The notes beneath the pieces were generated by a model. The model did no database searches and was not told where the DNA came from. It saw nothing but the letters and a program-made list of their open reading frames with translations. A stretch of DNA of 64,000 nucleotides. Source: Cellulomonas telluris (lineage in GTDB: Bacteria > Actinomycetota > Actinomycetes > Actinomycetales > Cellulomonadaceae). This document shows positions 1-9,488 of this stretch, piece after piece. Where the stretch lies: positions 372,001 to 436,000 of the forward strand of contig NZ_QXFN01000003.1 of the NCBI RefSeq assembly GCF_004886325.1, written 5' to 3'. The stretch's first letter is position 1. Each line of letters starts with the position of its first letter. A program made the position numbers and the translations under genes.

Positions 1-86
1 AACTGCCGGGTCACGCCGCGCAGCTCGACGACCGGTGCGCGGTCGTGGACCTCCTCGGCGGCGCCGAGCAGGTCCAGGACCGTCAC
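1..86 (-). CDS. ABC transporter ATP-binding protein, N-terminal fragment (partial)
   Basis: Only the first 28 codons are in the window; the rest lies beyond position 1. The start is a GTG at 86..84 that overlaps the TGA of the adaptor gene (GTGA), so translation is probably coupled. The visible N-terminus runs through PVVELRGVTRQ, the usual first beta strand of an ABC ATPase (xVxLRGVT), but the Walker motifs are out of view. The order lipoprotein, membrane adaptor, ATPase resembles MacAB-type export systems, where the ATPase is followed by a FtsX-like permease. The assignment rests on this short stretch and the context. Confidence 0.6.
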   Translation of the reverse strand, partial: MTVLDLLGAAEEVHDRAPVVELRGVTRQ

Positions 87-1708
87 GCGTCCTCCGTCGC
101 GTCGTCGGCCGGGGCCTCGTCGTCGGTGCCGGCCGCCCCGACCACGACCAGGTCGCCCGCCTCGAGCGGCTCGTCGGAGCCGGTGATCTCGACGAAGCCC
201 TCGGCCGCGAGCCCGGTCGTCACCTCGACGAGCCGGGTCGACCCCGTCCCGTCGGCGACCTCGACGCGGCTCTCGCCGCCCGGTCCGGCGGTGAGGGCGG
301 CCAGCGGCACGGCGAGGACCTCGCCGTCCGTCGAGCTGACCGGCACCCGCACCCGCACGTTCGTCCCCTGCAGGGCGGCGATCTGCTCGGGCGTGGCCGC
401 CCCGACGGAGAAGGTGACCGTGCGGCGGTCGCCGGACGCCTGCGCGTCGCCGCCCTCGCCCTCGGCCTCCTGGCCGGCACCCGCGGCGTCGGCACCACCG
501 CCCTCGGCGGAGGACGTGCCGGCGCCGGCCCGCCCGTCCGTCACCTCCGCGACGGTGACCGGGACCTCCTCGTCGTCCACGGTGATCGTGCCCGTCGTCC
601 CGGGGGTGAGGAGCTCGGCGTCCGCGCGGCTCGCCGTCGCCGTCACCTGCACGGTAGCGCCCGACACCGTCATGAACGGCCCCGACACGGTGCCGCCGCG
701 GCGCACCTCGACGGCGTCGACGCGCCGGGGCAGCGACGGCAGGTAGACGACCTCGGCGGCGGGCAGCGGCGTGAGGGTGTCCGCCTCGGCCTCGGTGAGC
801 GCGGTGCGCGCCGCCGCGAGCTGGTCCTGGGCGGCGCGGACGGCGCCGCGCTCGGCGGCCGTGTCCACGGGGGCGTCGGCCGCCGTGCGCGCCGCGCGGG
901 CGGTCTGCAGAGCGGCGTCGGCCTCGACCACGGCGGGCGGGGAGCAGTCGGCGGCCGAGGGGTCGCGCTGGTCCGCGGGCAGGACGCACTGGGCGGCCAG
1001 GAAGGCCACGCGCGCCTCGGCGACCCGGACGGCGCCGTCGAGCTCGGTCACGGACGCACCGCCCTCGCGCGCCCCCGCCGAGGCCAGGGCGGCCTGCGCC
1101 GACCGGACGGCCTCCTGCGCGGTGGTCACCGCCTCGCGGGCGCTCGCCACGGCCTCGGTCGCCTCGTCGCCCGCGGTGGGCGCCGCGTACCCGACGCGCT
1201 GGTACAGGGCGCGCACCCCGGCGGCCGCGGCCGCGTCGTACGTCGCGTCTGCGGGGTCGCCCGCGTCGATGCCCAGCGCCCGCAGCGCGGTGCGCAGCTG
1301 CTGCACGTCGGGCCCGGACACCCCGACGCGCAGGGACCGGTACGTCGGCAGCTCGCCCGGCAGGACGATGACGGGCCGGCCGACGACCTCGAGCGCGACC
1401 GCCGCGGCGTCGAGGGTGGCGCCGACCTCCTTGACCTGGCCGGTCACCACCGCGGGACCGCCCTCGGTGCCGCCCGTCTCGACGCGCAGCTCCACCGGGT
1501 CGTCGTAGCCGACGTCGCCCCGCAGGACCACCTCGTTGGCGATGACCCGTCGCTCCACCGGCACCGTGACCGGCCCCGCGCTGGGCGGTGCGGCGTCGGC
1601 CGCCGCGGCGCCCGGCGACACGATGAGCCGCGACAGCACCACGCCCGCCACCAGGCAGAGCACGGCCACGACGGCCATCGCGACGATCGTGCGGCGCCCG
1701 CCGCTCAC
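83..1708 (-). CDS. Membrane-anchored efflux adaptor (HlyD/MacA-like) with peptidoglycan-binding domain
   Basis: The 541-residue protein has an N-terminal membrane anchor (about residues 7-27), then a short barrel-like stretch, a PG_binding_1-like segment (LRVGVSGPDVQQLRTALRAL, about 125-145), a long Ala/Glu/Arg-rich coiled coil (about 180-310), and C-terminal beta-rich barrel regions ending in an acidic tail. This is the layout of adaptor subunits of MacAB-type exporters, with a wall-binding insertion that is common in actinobacteria. I chose GTG at 1708 because GGAGG lies 5 nt upstream; another GTG at 1732 overlaps the stop of the lipoprotein gene and would add 8 residues. Its stop overlaps the ATPase start. 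The substrate is unknown; the wall-binding part suggests anchoring of the complex at the peptidoglycan. Confidence 0.8.
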   Translation of the reverse strand: MSGGRRTIVAMAVVAVLCLVAGVVLSRLIVSPGAAAADAAPPSAGPVTVPVERRVIANEVVLRGDVGYDDPVELRVETGGTEGGPAVVTGQVKEVGATLDAAAVALEVVGRPVIVLPGELPTYRSLRVGVSGPDVQQLRTALRALGIDAGDPADATYDAAAAAGVRALYQRVGYAAPTAGDEATEAVASAREAVTTAQEAVRSAQAALASAGAREGGASVTELDGAVRVAEARVAFLAAQCVLPADQRDPSAADCSPPAVVEADAALQTARAARTAADAPVDTAAERGAVRAAQDQLAAARTALTEAEADTLTPLPAAEVVYLPSLPRRVDAVEVRRGGTVSGPFMTVSGATVQVTATASRADAELLTPGTTGTITVDDEEVPVTVAEVTDGRAGAGTSSAEGGGADAAGAGQEAEGEGGDAQASGDRRTVTFSVGAATPEQIAALQGTNVRVRVPVSSTDGEVLAVPLAALTAGPGGESRVEVADGTGSTRLVEVTTGLAAEGFVEITGSDEPLEAGDLVVVGAAGTDDEAPADDATEDA

Positions 1709-1728
1709 GTGCGCCTCCACGCCCCCCG

Positions 1729-2727
1729 TCACTCCCCGTCGGCGGCGACGCCGTGCTCCTGCGCGGCGGCCTCGAGCTGCTCGCCGTACTTCTCCCACAG
1801 CCGCTCCTCCATGGCGACCTGCGCCGCCTGCTGGGCGCGGGCGAAGCCCGTCTCCTCCTGGCAGGTGCGGTCGGCCGTGGCGAGCGCGATCTCCTTCTCC
1901 CGCAGCGCGTCGAGGGCGGCCTGGTCGGGCTCCGGCGGCGCCTCGCCCTCGGCCGGGGGCTCCGCCGAGAAGCCCATCACGGTGTTGTACTCCTCGAAGA
2001 TGCTGTTCTGGGCGTCCTGCGGGCTCGCGAAGTCGTAGCCGGCCTCGCCCAGGCACGCCGCCCACTCCTCGGTGGCCGCGCGCACGTCCTCGTCGTCGGC
2101 GAGGGTCTCGTACTCCCGGGTCATCTCGTCCATGGCCTCCTGGACGCCCGGGTCCTCCCACACCCGGGTGGCGGTGCTCACCTCGTGCGACGCCGCACCC
2201 GTGCAGCCCTGCTCGGTCCAGTCCGGGGACTGCACCTCGACCTCGGGGTCCTCAGGGTCCTCGACCATCTCGCCGTACAACGCCGTCCAGTACGCCTGCT
2301 GCTCGCTCTCGGACATCGCCTCGACGTACTCCTGGTTCGGGTCGACCCACTCCTCGCCCCCGCCCCACAACTCGTCGCCGGTGGTGGCGCCGTACCCGTA
2401 GGTCTTCGCGAACTCGAGCGTGTCCCAGGCGGGCACGTCCCCGTCGCCGGGCATCGGGCCGGAGTCCATCGGCTCGACCGGCGTGTACTCGAAGCCCTCG
2501 TCCGCCATGCACGCCGCGACGGCCTCCTCGACCCGGCGCTGCTGGGCCTGGGAGTCCTCGGAGTCCATGCTCCCGCCGACGCGCTCGAAGAAGGCGGTGA
2601 GCGGGCCCGTCTCGGTGTCCGAGGGGCCGTTCCCGCCACCGCCGCCGTCACCTCCCGTGCAGCCGGTGAGGAGCAGGGCGACGGCACCGGCGAGGGCGCC
2701 GACGGAGGCAGGGAGGTTCGAGCGCAT
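1729..2727 (-). CDS. Predicted lipoprotein of unknown function
   Basis: This 332-residue protein begins with a lipoprotein signal: a short basic start, a hydrophobic stretch and the lipobox LLLTGC with Cys23 as the acylated residue, followed by a Gly/Asp-rich spacer. The mature part is acidic, rich in Glu, Tyr and Trp, with scattered cysteines. I recognise no enzymatic motif. The ATG at 2727 was chosen over an in-frame upstream start because it places the signal peptide at the N-terminus. The gene is the first of a tightly coupled operon (stop at 1729 next to the adaptor start) and is probably an extracytoplasmic partner or substrate receptor of that transporter; this is inferred from position only. 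Confidence 0.75.
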   Translation of the reverse strand: MRSNLPASVGALAGAVALLLTGCTGGDGGGGGNGPSDTETGPLTAFFERVGGSMDSEDSQAQQRRVEEAVAACMADEGFEYTPVEPMDSGPMPGDGDVPAWDTLEFAKTYGYGATTGDELWGGGEEWVDPNQEYVEAMSESEQQAYWTALYGEMVEDPEDPEVEVQSPDWTEQGCTGAASHEVSTATRVWEDPGVQEAMDEMTREYETLADDEDVRAATEEWAACLGEAGYDFASPQDAQNSIFEEYNTVMGFSAEPPAEGEAPPEPDQAALDALREKEIALATADRTCQEETGFARAQQAAQVAMEERLWEKYGEQLEAAAQEHGVAADGE

Positions 2728-2799
2728 GACGAGCCCTTTCGGCGGCACCAGGGGAAAAGAGCGAGTCGTCACGAATCCGGACGACTGGGGTCATCGAGG

Positions 2800-2805
2800 A
2801 CCCTA
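2800..2805 (-). promoter_or_regulatory. Possible -10 box for the lipoprotein operon
   Basis: TAGGGT on the minus strand, 73 nt upstream of the lipoprotein start; no good -35 match is visible. The remaining intergenic DNA up to 2960 is a C-rich low-complexity tract with no clear hairpin. Confidence 0.3.
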
Positions 2806-2960
2806 GCCAAGGCCGCCTGCGCCGCGGGTCCGTCCCCGGGATGAGTTGCGCAGTCGTGACCTCGACCCGTCGTCGCAGGTGAGGCGCGCGCCCGCGGCCC
2901 TGCCCCGCCGCTCGCCCTGCCCGCCGCCCGTCCTGCCCGCCGCCCTGCCCCGCCCCGCCG

Positions 2961-4249
<1,289 letters not shown>

Positions 4250-4253
<4 letters not shown>

Positions 4254-5455
4254 GCCAGCTCCTGCAGGCGGCGGGCGATGCGCTCGGGCGTCGTGTCGGA
4301 GATCCAGGCGCCCATGCCGGACTCGACGCCGGCGAGGTACTTCAGCTTGCCGGGGGCGCGCAGGACCGAGAACACCTGCAGGTGCAGGCGGGAGACGTCC
4401 CGCCCCTCGTGCACCGGGGCCTGGTGCCAGCCGGAGATGTACGGCAGCGGGATCGCCGCGCCGTCGCCGTCGACGAAGAACTGGTCGAGGCGGCGCAGCA
4501 GGGTCAGGTACGTGACCGCCAGGTCCGCCCGCTCCGCGTCGGTCAGCGCAGGCAGGTCCGGCACGTCGCGGCGGGGGGCGAGGTGCACCTCGACGGGCCA
4601 GCGCGCCGCGAACGGCACGTACGCCACCCAGTGCTCGGACTCCAGCACGACGCGCTCGCCGTGGCGCAGCTCGGCGTCGAGGACGTCGCGGCCGAGCAGG
4701 CGCCCCGTGCCCTCGGCGTGCTCCTGCGCCTGCACGAGCATCGAGCGCGTCCGCGGGGTGACGTACGGGAACGCGTAGATCTGCCCGTGCGGGTGGTGCA
4801 GCGTCACGCCGATCTCCTTGCCGCGGTTCTCGAAGCAGAAGACCTGCTCTATGCCCGGCAGCGCGGACAGCGCCTGCGTGCGGTCGACCCACGCCTCGAC
4901 GATCGTGCGCATGCGGTGCGGCGTGACGCTCGACAGCGACGCGGTCGGGTCGGACGAGAAGCAGATGACCTCGCACCGCCCGGCCGCCGGCCGCCGGCGC
5001 CACAGCGCCTCGCCGTCGACGTCCTCGGTGGTGTCGTCCAGGCCGGGCACCGCGAGCAGGGAGGGGAAGCGGTTCTCGAACACGACGACGTCGTAGTCGG
5101 TGTCCGGGATCTCGCCGTCCTGGTACGTCGCGCCGGGCTTGGCGGGAGCGAGCGGGTTCGCGTCCGCGGGTGGCAGGAACGTGCGGTTCATGCGGTGCGC
5201 CGCCATGGGGATCCACTCGCCGGTGAGCGGGTCGCGCCGCAGCTCCGGACCGGTCACGGGCTGCGGCGTGCCGTCGGGGCCCGGCACCGGCGCGAACCGG
5301 TCGGGCAGCGGGCGCGGGTCGTCGAGGCGGCGCGTCGCGGCGCCGGACACGTACGGCTCGGAGTCGTCGAAGTAGATGAGCTCGCGCCCGTCGGCCAGGC
5401 GCGTGCTGGTGCGGCGGACGCGGGCGACCGGGTCGGTCTGCGGTGCGGTGGTCAC
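4250..5455 (-). CDS. galT: Galactose-1-phosphate uridylyltransferase
   Basis: GalT exchanges UMP between UDP-glucose and galactose-1-phosphate through a covalent uridylyl-histidine intermediate. The 401-residue protein contains the active-site motif HPHGQ within GVTLHHPHGQIYAFPY, with the nucleophilic histidine following the proline, and a second HIT-like half with HLQVFS near the C-terminus. Length fits family 1 GalT proteins of actinobacteria. The start is GTG at 5455, overlapping the deoR stop, with GGAG 7 nt upstream. Its own stop overlaps the galK start. The gene sits between its regulator and galK in a coupled three-gene unit, so all three proteins should be made together. Confidence 0.97.
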
Positions 5456-6285
5456 GGCTGGGCTCCGGGGGTGGGTTCGGCGCCGGACGGGGCGGCGTGG
5501 GGGACGGGGGCGACGACGAGACGGTCGACGGCGGCGGACAGGTGCTCGCGCGCCTCGGGCGCCAGGCCGGCATCCGTCACGAGCGTGTCGACGTCGTCGT
5601 AGCCGCAGATGCGGGCGAGGCCGACGGTGCCCCACTTGGTGTGGTCCGCCAGCACCGTGGTGGCGGCCGCCGCCCGCACGAGCGCGCGGTCCGTCGCGGC
5701 CTCCGCCAGGTTGGGGGTCGTGGCGCCGTCCGCGTCGAGGCCGTGCACGCCGAGGAAGGTGCGGTCCACGCGCAGGTCGGCGAGGGTGGCGTCGGCGACC
5801 GGGCCGACGAGGGCGTCCGACGGCGTGCGGGTGCCGCCGGTGAGCACGACCTCGAGGCCGTCGTCACCGGCCGCGTGCAGCGCGTCGGCCACGCGCAGGC
5901 CGTTGGTGACGACGGTCAGCGGGCGCAGGGACGCGTCCTGCGCGATCGCGGTGGCGAGCAGCCACGTCGTGCTGCCGGCGGACAGCGCGATCGCCTGGCC
6001 GGGCTCGACGTCGGCGAGCGCGGCGGCGGCGACCGCCTCCTTCTCCGGCCCGGCCCACGCGCGCTTGGCCTCGAAGCCGGGCTCGTCGGTGGAGCGGGCG
6101 GGCGTGTCGGCGGCGACCGCGCCGCCGTGCACACGCCGCACGAGGCCCGCGCGGGCGAGCTCGGCGATGTCCCGCCGGACGGTCATGTCGGAGACGTCGA
6201 GCTGGGCGACGAGGTCGGCCACGCGGACGGCGCCGTGCGTGCGGACCCGGGCGAGGATCCGTTCCTGACGCTGCGACGCGAGCAT
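5452..6285 (-). CDS. DeoR-family transcriptional regulator of the galactose operon
   Basis: The 277-residue protein has an N-terminal winged helix of the DeoR type (RQERILARVRTHG, then DVSDMTVRRDIAEL at about residues 29-42) and a C-terminal sugar-phosphate sensing domain with the ISOCOT-fold signatures LSAGSTTWLLA, VVTNG and LTGGTRTPSDALVGP. Such regulators usually repress sugar genes until a phosphorylated intermediate binds. As first gene of deoR-galT-galK it probably controls its own operon, with galactose-1-phosphate or a related sugar phosphate as candidate inducer (inference). A promoter placed 7 nt before the ATG implies a leaderless transcript; no Shine-Dalgarno sequence is visible, which fits. 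Confidence 0.93.
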   Translation of the reverse strand: MLASQRQERILARVRTHGAVRVADLVAQLDVSDMTVRRDIAELARAGLVRRVHGGAVAADTPARSTDEPGFEAKRAWAGPEKEAVAAAALADVEPGQAIALSAGSTTWLLATAIAQDASLRPLTVVTNGLRVADALHAAGDDGLEVVLTGGTRTPSDALVGPVADATLADLRVDRTFLGVHGLDADGATTPNLAEAATDRALVRAAAATTVLADHTKWGTVGLARICGYDDVDTLVTDAGLAPEAREHLSAAVDRLVVAPVPHAAPSGAEPTPGAQP

Positions 6286-6292
6286 GGTGAAC

Positions 6293-6321
6293 AGTATCCA
6301 TCAGGACCGAACAGAAACCAA
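6293..6321 (-). promoter_or_regulatory. Promoter of deoR-galT-galK with candidate operator
   Basis: Minus strand: -35 TTGGTT at 6321..6316, a 17-nt spacer, -10 GATACT at 6298..6293, then 7 nt to the ATG, so transcription probably starts at the start codon. The stretch TGTTGGTTTCTGTTCGG and a second CTGTTC overlapping the end of the -10 box form direct repeats resembling TGTT/TTTC operators of DeoR/LacR-type repressors. The AT-rich character stands out from surrounding DNA. Confidence 0.65.
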
Positions 6322-6377
6322 CAGGTCCGCGGGGTGCGCGTCGGGCTGCGCCGGCGCCGCGAGGCACCGGCCGGGCG

Positions 6378-7550
6378 TCAGCGCCCGACCGGCGAGAGCC
6401 CCAGCGGACGCCCCGCGAGGTTGCGCGGACGCGCTGCGAGCGTGCGCGCCACCGCGCGCAGGGCCTGGGCGCCGTCGGAGTCCGGGTCCGCGAGGACCAC
6501 GGGGGTCCCCGTGTCGCCGGCCTCGCGCAGGCGCACGTCCAGGGGCACCTGCCCCAGCAGCGGCACGTCCGTGCCCGTCAGGCGCGTGAGGTTCTCCGCC
6601 ACGCGCGCGCCGCCGCCGGAGCCGAACAGCTCCAGGCGCGACCCGTCGGGCTGCGTCAGCCACGCCATGTTCTCGACGACCCCGACGACGCGCTGGCGCG
6701 TCTGCACCGCCACCGAGCCGGCGCGCTCCGCGACCTCCGCCGCCGCGACCTGCGGGGTCGTCACCACGACGATCTCCGAGCCCGGCAGCAGCTGCGCCAC
6801 CGAGATCGCGATGTCACCCGTCCCCGGCGGCAGGTCGAGCAGCAGGACGTCCAGGTCGCCCCAGAACACGTCCGCGAGGAACTGCTGCAGCGCGCGGTGC
6901 AGCATCGGGCCCCGCCACACCACCGGCTGCCCGGCGGGGACGAACATGCCGATCGACACGACCTTGACGTCGTGCGCCACCGGCGGCAGCAGCATGTCGT
7001 CGACCTTCGTCGGCGGCCGGTCGACGCCGAGCATGCGCGGGATCGAGAAGCCGTAGATGTCCGCGTCGACGACCCCGACCCGCAGGCCCTCCGCCGCCAT
7101 CGCGACCGCCAGGTTCGCGGTGACCGAGGACTTGCCGACGCCGCCCTTGCCGGACGCCACCGCGATGACCTTCGTCAGCGAGCCGGGCTGCGCGAACGGG
7201 ATCTGCGGCTCCGCGTCCGTGCCCCGCAGCTGCGCGCGCAGGGCCTGCCGCTGCTCGGCCGTCATGACGCCGAGGTCCACCCGGACGCCCGCCACGCCGT
7301 CCAGCGGCTGGACGGCGGCCGTGACGTCGCGGGTCAGGGTCTCCTTGAGCGGGCAGCCCGGGGTGGTGAGGTCCAGCCCGACGACGACGAGCGCGTCACC
7401 GCCCGCGACCGGCTCCAGGTGCACCGAGCGCACCATCCCGAGCTCCGTGATCGGGCGGCGGATCTCCGGGTCCTGCACGCCCGCGAGGGCGCCGCGGACC
7501 GCGTCGAGGAGCGCGTCCTGGGCGGACGGGGGCGTCACGGGGGCAGGCAT
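6378..7550 (-). CDS. mrp: Mrp/ApbC-type P-loop iron-sulfur cluster carrier ATPase
   Basis: Mrp proteins bind and transfer Fe-S clusters in the cytoplasm using a ParA-like ATPase. The 390-residue protein has an N-terminal MIP18 (DUF59) domain (about residues 10-95, with TTPGCPL containing Cys66), then the deviant Walker A GKGGVGK at 134-140, switch region VVDADIYGFSIP, and LLLDLPPGTGD. The CxxC pair that bridges a cluster in classical Mrp dimers is absent: after ENMAWL the chain reads TQPDGSRLELFG. I believe this variation is common in actinobacterial members, so cluster binding would rely on other ligands. The gene lies downstream of the DUF1003 and MgtE_N genes, 57 nt away. Confidence 0.9.
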   Translation of the reverse strand: MPAPVTPPSAQDALLDAVRGALAGVQDPEIRRPITELGMVRSVHLEPVAGGDALVVVGLDLTTPGCPLKETLTRDVTAAVQPLDGVAGVRVDLGVMTAEQRQALRAQLRGTDAEPQIPFAQPGSLTKVIAVASGKGGVGKSSVTANLAVAMAAEGLRVGVVDADIYGFSIPRMLGVDRPPTKVDDMLLPPVAHDVKVVSIGMFVPAGQPVVWRGPMLHRALQQFLADVFWGDLDVLLLDLPPGTGDIAISVAQLLPGSEIVVVTTPQVAAAEVAERAGSVAVQTRQRVVGVVENMAWLTQPDGSRLELFGSGGGARVAENLTRLTGTDVPLLGQVPLDVRLREAGDTGTPVVLADPDSDGAQALRAVARTLAARPRNLAGRPLGLSPVGR

Positions 7551-7607
7551 GCCGCCATGGTAGGTCGGCCGGACCCGGGCCCGGTCGGGACGACCGGCCC
7601 GTGCGCC

Positions 7608-8144
7608 TCAGCGGTCCCCGGGCCGCCGCACGCCCTCGCCGCGCGACCGTTCGCCCTCGTCGCCGTCCGCGTCCTCGGCCTGCAGCTCCTCCAGCAGGTT
7701 GCGCAGCTCGGAGCGGACGAAGTCGCGCGTCGCGACCTCCGACAGCGCGATGCGCAGCGACGCCATCTCCCGCGCGAGGAACTCCGTGTCCGCGAGGTTC
7801 CGCTCGGCCCGCTGCCGGTCCTGCTCCGCCTGCACGCGGTCGCGGTCGGCCTGCCGGTTCTGCGCGAGCAGGATGAGGGGCGCGGCGTAGGACGCCTGCA
7901 GCGACAGCATCAGGGTGAGCGCCGTGAAGCCGAAGTCGGCGCGGTCGAACTGCAGGTCGGTGGGGCCCCACGCGTTCCACGCCATCCACGCGGCGCAGAA
8001 GACCGTCAGGTAGAAGATGAAGCGCGGCGTGCCCAGGAAGCGGGCGACGGACTCGGAGACCCGGCCCGACGCGTCCTCCCCGACCTGCACGCGCGGCAGG
8101 AACGACCGCCGGCTCTCGCGCGGCTGGTCCAGGCGCTCAGCCAC
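7608..8144 (-). CDS. DUF1003 family membrane protein
   Basis: This 178-residue protein has an arginine-rich N-terminus, two transmembrane helices (about residues 41-60 and 72-95, the second LTLMLSLQASYAAPLILLAQ), the DUF1003 hallmark NRQADRDRVQAEQD after them, and a long charged coiled-coil tail. The molecular function of DUF1003 is not established. The start is GTG at 8144 with GGGGAGG 5 nt upstream, and the first 8 nt overlap the end of the MgtE_N/CBS gene, so expression is coupled. The pairing MgtE_N protein, DUF1003, Mrp is familiar from other actinobacteria and suggests a role linked to divalent cation handling, which is inference. Confidence 0.85.
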   Translation of the reverse strand: MAERLDQPRESRRSFLPRVQVGEDASGRVSESVARFLGTPRFIFYLTVFCAAWMAWNAWGPTDLQFDRADFGFTALTLMLSLQASYAAPLILLAQNRQADRDRVQAEQDRQRAERNLADTEFLAREMASLRIALSEVATRDFVRSELRNLLEELQAEDADGDEGERSRGEGVRRPGDR

Positions 8145-9441
8145 GGCCGCCTCCCCGCCGCACGAGGGGGGTGGGCCGCCTCAGCGGTCCCGCGTTCTCG
8201 TCGTCGGTCTCCCGCCAGTCCGTCGGGAGCAGGTGGTCGAGGACGTCGTCCACGGACACCGCACCCAGCAGCCGCCGCTGCTCGTCGACGACGGGCAGCG
8301 CGAGCAGGTTGTAGGTGGCCAGCCGGCGGGTGATCGACAGCAGCGGCGCGTCCGCCCCGACCGGCTCGATGTCCGTGTCGACGATCTGCCCGATCGACTC
8401 GTGCGGTGCCTCGCGCAGCATGCGCTGCAGGTGCACGACCCCGATGAACCGGCCCGTCGGCGTCTCCAGCGGCGGGCGCGCGACGAACACCAGCGACGCG
8501 AGCGCCGGGTTGAGGTCCTGGCGGCGCACGTGCGCGAGCGCCGCCGCGATGGACGTCTCCGGGCCGAGGATGACCGGCTCGGTCGTCATGAGGCCGCCTG
8601 CGGTGTTGTCCTCGTACGCGAGCAGGCGGCGGACGTCCTTCGCCTCGTCCGGCTCCATGAGCTCGAGGAGCTGGGCGGCCTGCTCCTGCGGCAGCCCGCC
8701 GAGCAGGTCCGCGGCGTCGTCGGGCTGCATCGCCTCGAGCACGTCGGCCGCGCGCGGCAGCTCGAGCGCACGCAGGATCGCGACCTGGTCGTCCTCCGGC
8801 AGCTCCTCGAGGACGTCCGCCAGGCGCTCGTCGTCCAGGGCGCTGGCGACCTCGAGGCGGCGCCGCACGCCGAGCTCGTGCAGCACGTCGGCCAGGTCGG
8901 CGGCCTTGAGGTCCTCGTACTGCGCGAGCAGCAGCTCGGCGCCCTGGTCCGCGGTGGGGCGGCCCAGGCCCTGCACCTGCTCGACCGGGACGAGCAGCGT
9001 CTCGCCGCGGCGGCGCAGCAGCCCCGCCCGGTGGTCCGCGCGGCGCACGTACACCCGCGTGACCAGCCAGTCGCCGCTGCGCTGCTGCTCGAGCGCGACG
9101 TCCTCGACCCGGGCGGAGCCCGACCCGTCGAGCAGCTCGACCCTGCGGTCCAGCAGCTCGCCGACGACGAGCGTCTCCGACGCCCGCTGCTCGAAGCGGC
9201 GCATGTTCACCAGGCCGGTCGAGATGACCTGGCCGGCGTCGATGCTCGTCACGCGCGTGAGCGGCAGGAACACCCGACGCCGCCCCGGCACCTCGACGAC
9301 CAGGCCCACGGCGCGCGGCGCGCCCTTGAGCCGGACGAGCACGACGACGTCGCGCACCCGCCCGACCTCGTCCCCGAGGGGGTCGAAGACCTTCGTGCCG
9401 GCGAGGCGCGCGACGAACACCCTGGTCCCGACGCTGCTCAC
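8137..9441 (-). CDS. MgtE N-domain and CBS-pair protein without a channel domain
   Basis: The 434-residue protein starts with PRC-barrel-like beta segments (FVARLAGTKVFDPLGDEVGRV; VLVPVEQVQG), continues with an MgtE_N alpha-superhelix (repeated LxDVLEELPEDD and DAADLLGGLPQE segments, about 200-290) and ends with two CBS domains (AGGLMTTEPVILG and IVDTDIEPVGADAPLL). The transmembrane pore of MgtE magnesium channels is missing, so it is probably a soluble magnesium- or nucleotide-sensing protein rather than a transporter. GTG at 9441 is preceded by TAGGCT 7 nt upstream, consistent with a leaderless start. It overlaps the DUF1003 gene by 8 nt. Confidence 0.85.
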   Translation of the reverse strand: MSSVGTRVFVARLAGTKVFDPLGDEVGRVRDVVVLVRLKGAPRAVGLVVEVPGRRRVFLPLTRVTSIDAGQVISTGLVNMRRFEQRASETLVVGELLDRRVELLDGSGSARVEDVALEQQRSGDWLVTRVYVRRADHRAGLLRRRGETLLVPVEQVQGLGRPTADQGAELLLAQYEDLKAADLADVLHELGVRRRLEVASALDDERLADVLEELPEDDQVAILRALELPRAADVLEAMQPDDAADLLGGLPQEQAAQLLELMEPDEAKDVRRLLAYEDNTAGGLMTTEPVILGPETSIAAALAHVRRQDLNPALASLVFVARPPLETPTGRFIGVVHLQRMLREAPHESIGQIVDTDIEPVGADAPLLSITRRLATYNLLALPVVDEQRRLLGAVSVDDVLDHLLPTDWRETDDENAGPLRRPTPLVRRGGGRG

Positions 9442-9448
9442 GCCCGTC

Positions 9449-9454
9449 AGCCTA
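9449..9454 (-). promoter_or_regulatory. -10 box of the MgtE_N/CBS gene (leaderless)
   Basis: TAGGCT on the minus strand, 7 nt before the GTG at 9441; no convincing -35. Confidence 0.45.
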
Positions 9455-9488
9455 GTGCGGCGGGGCGTCGGCGACCCGTCGCGGCCGG

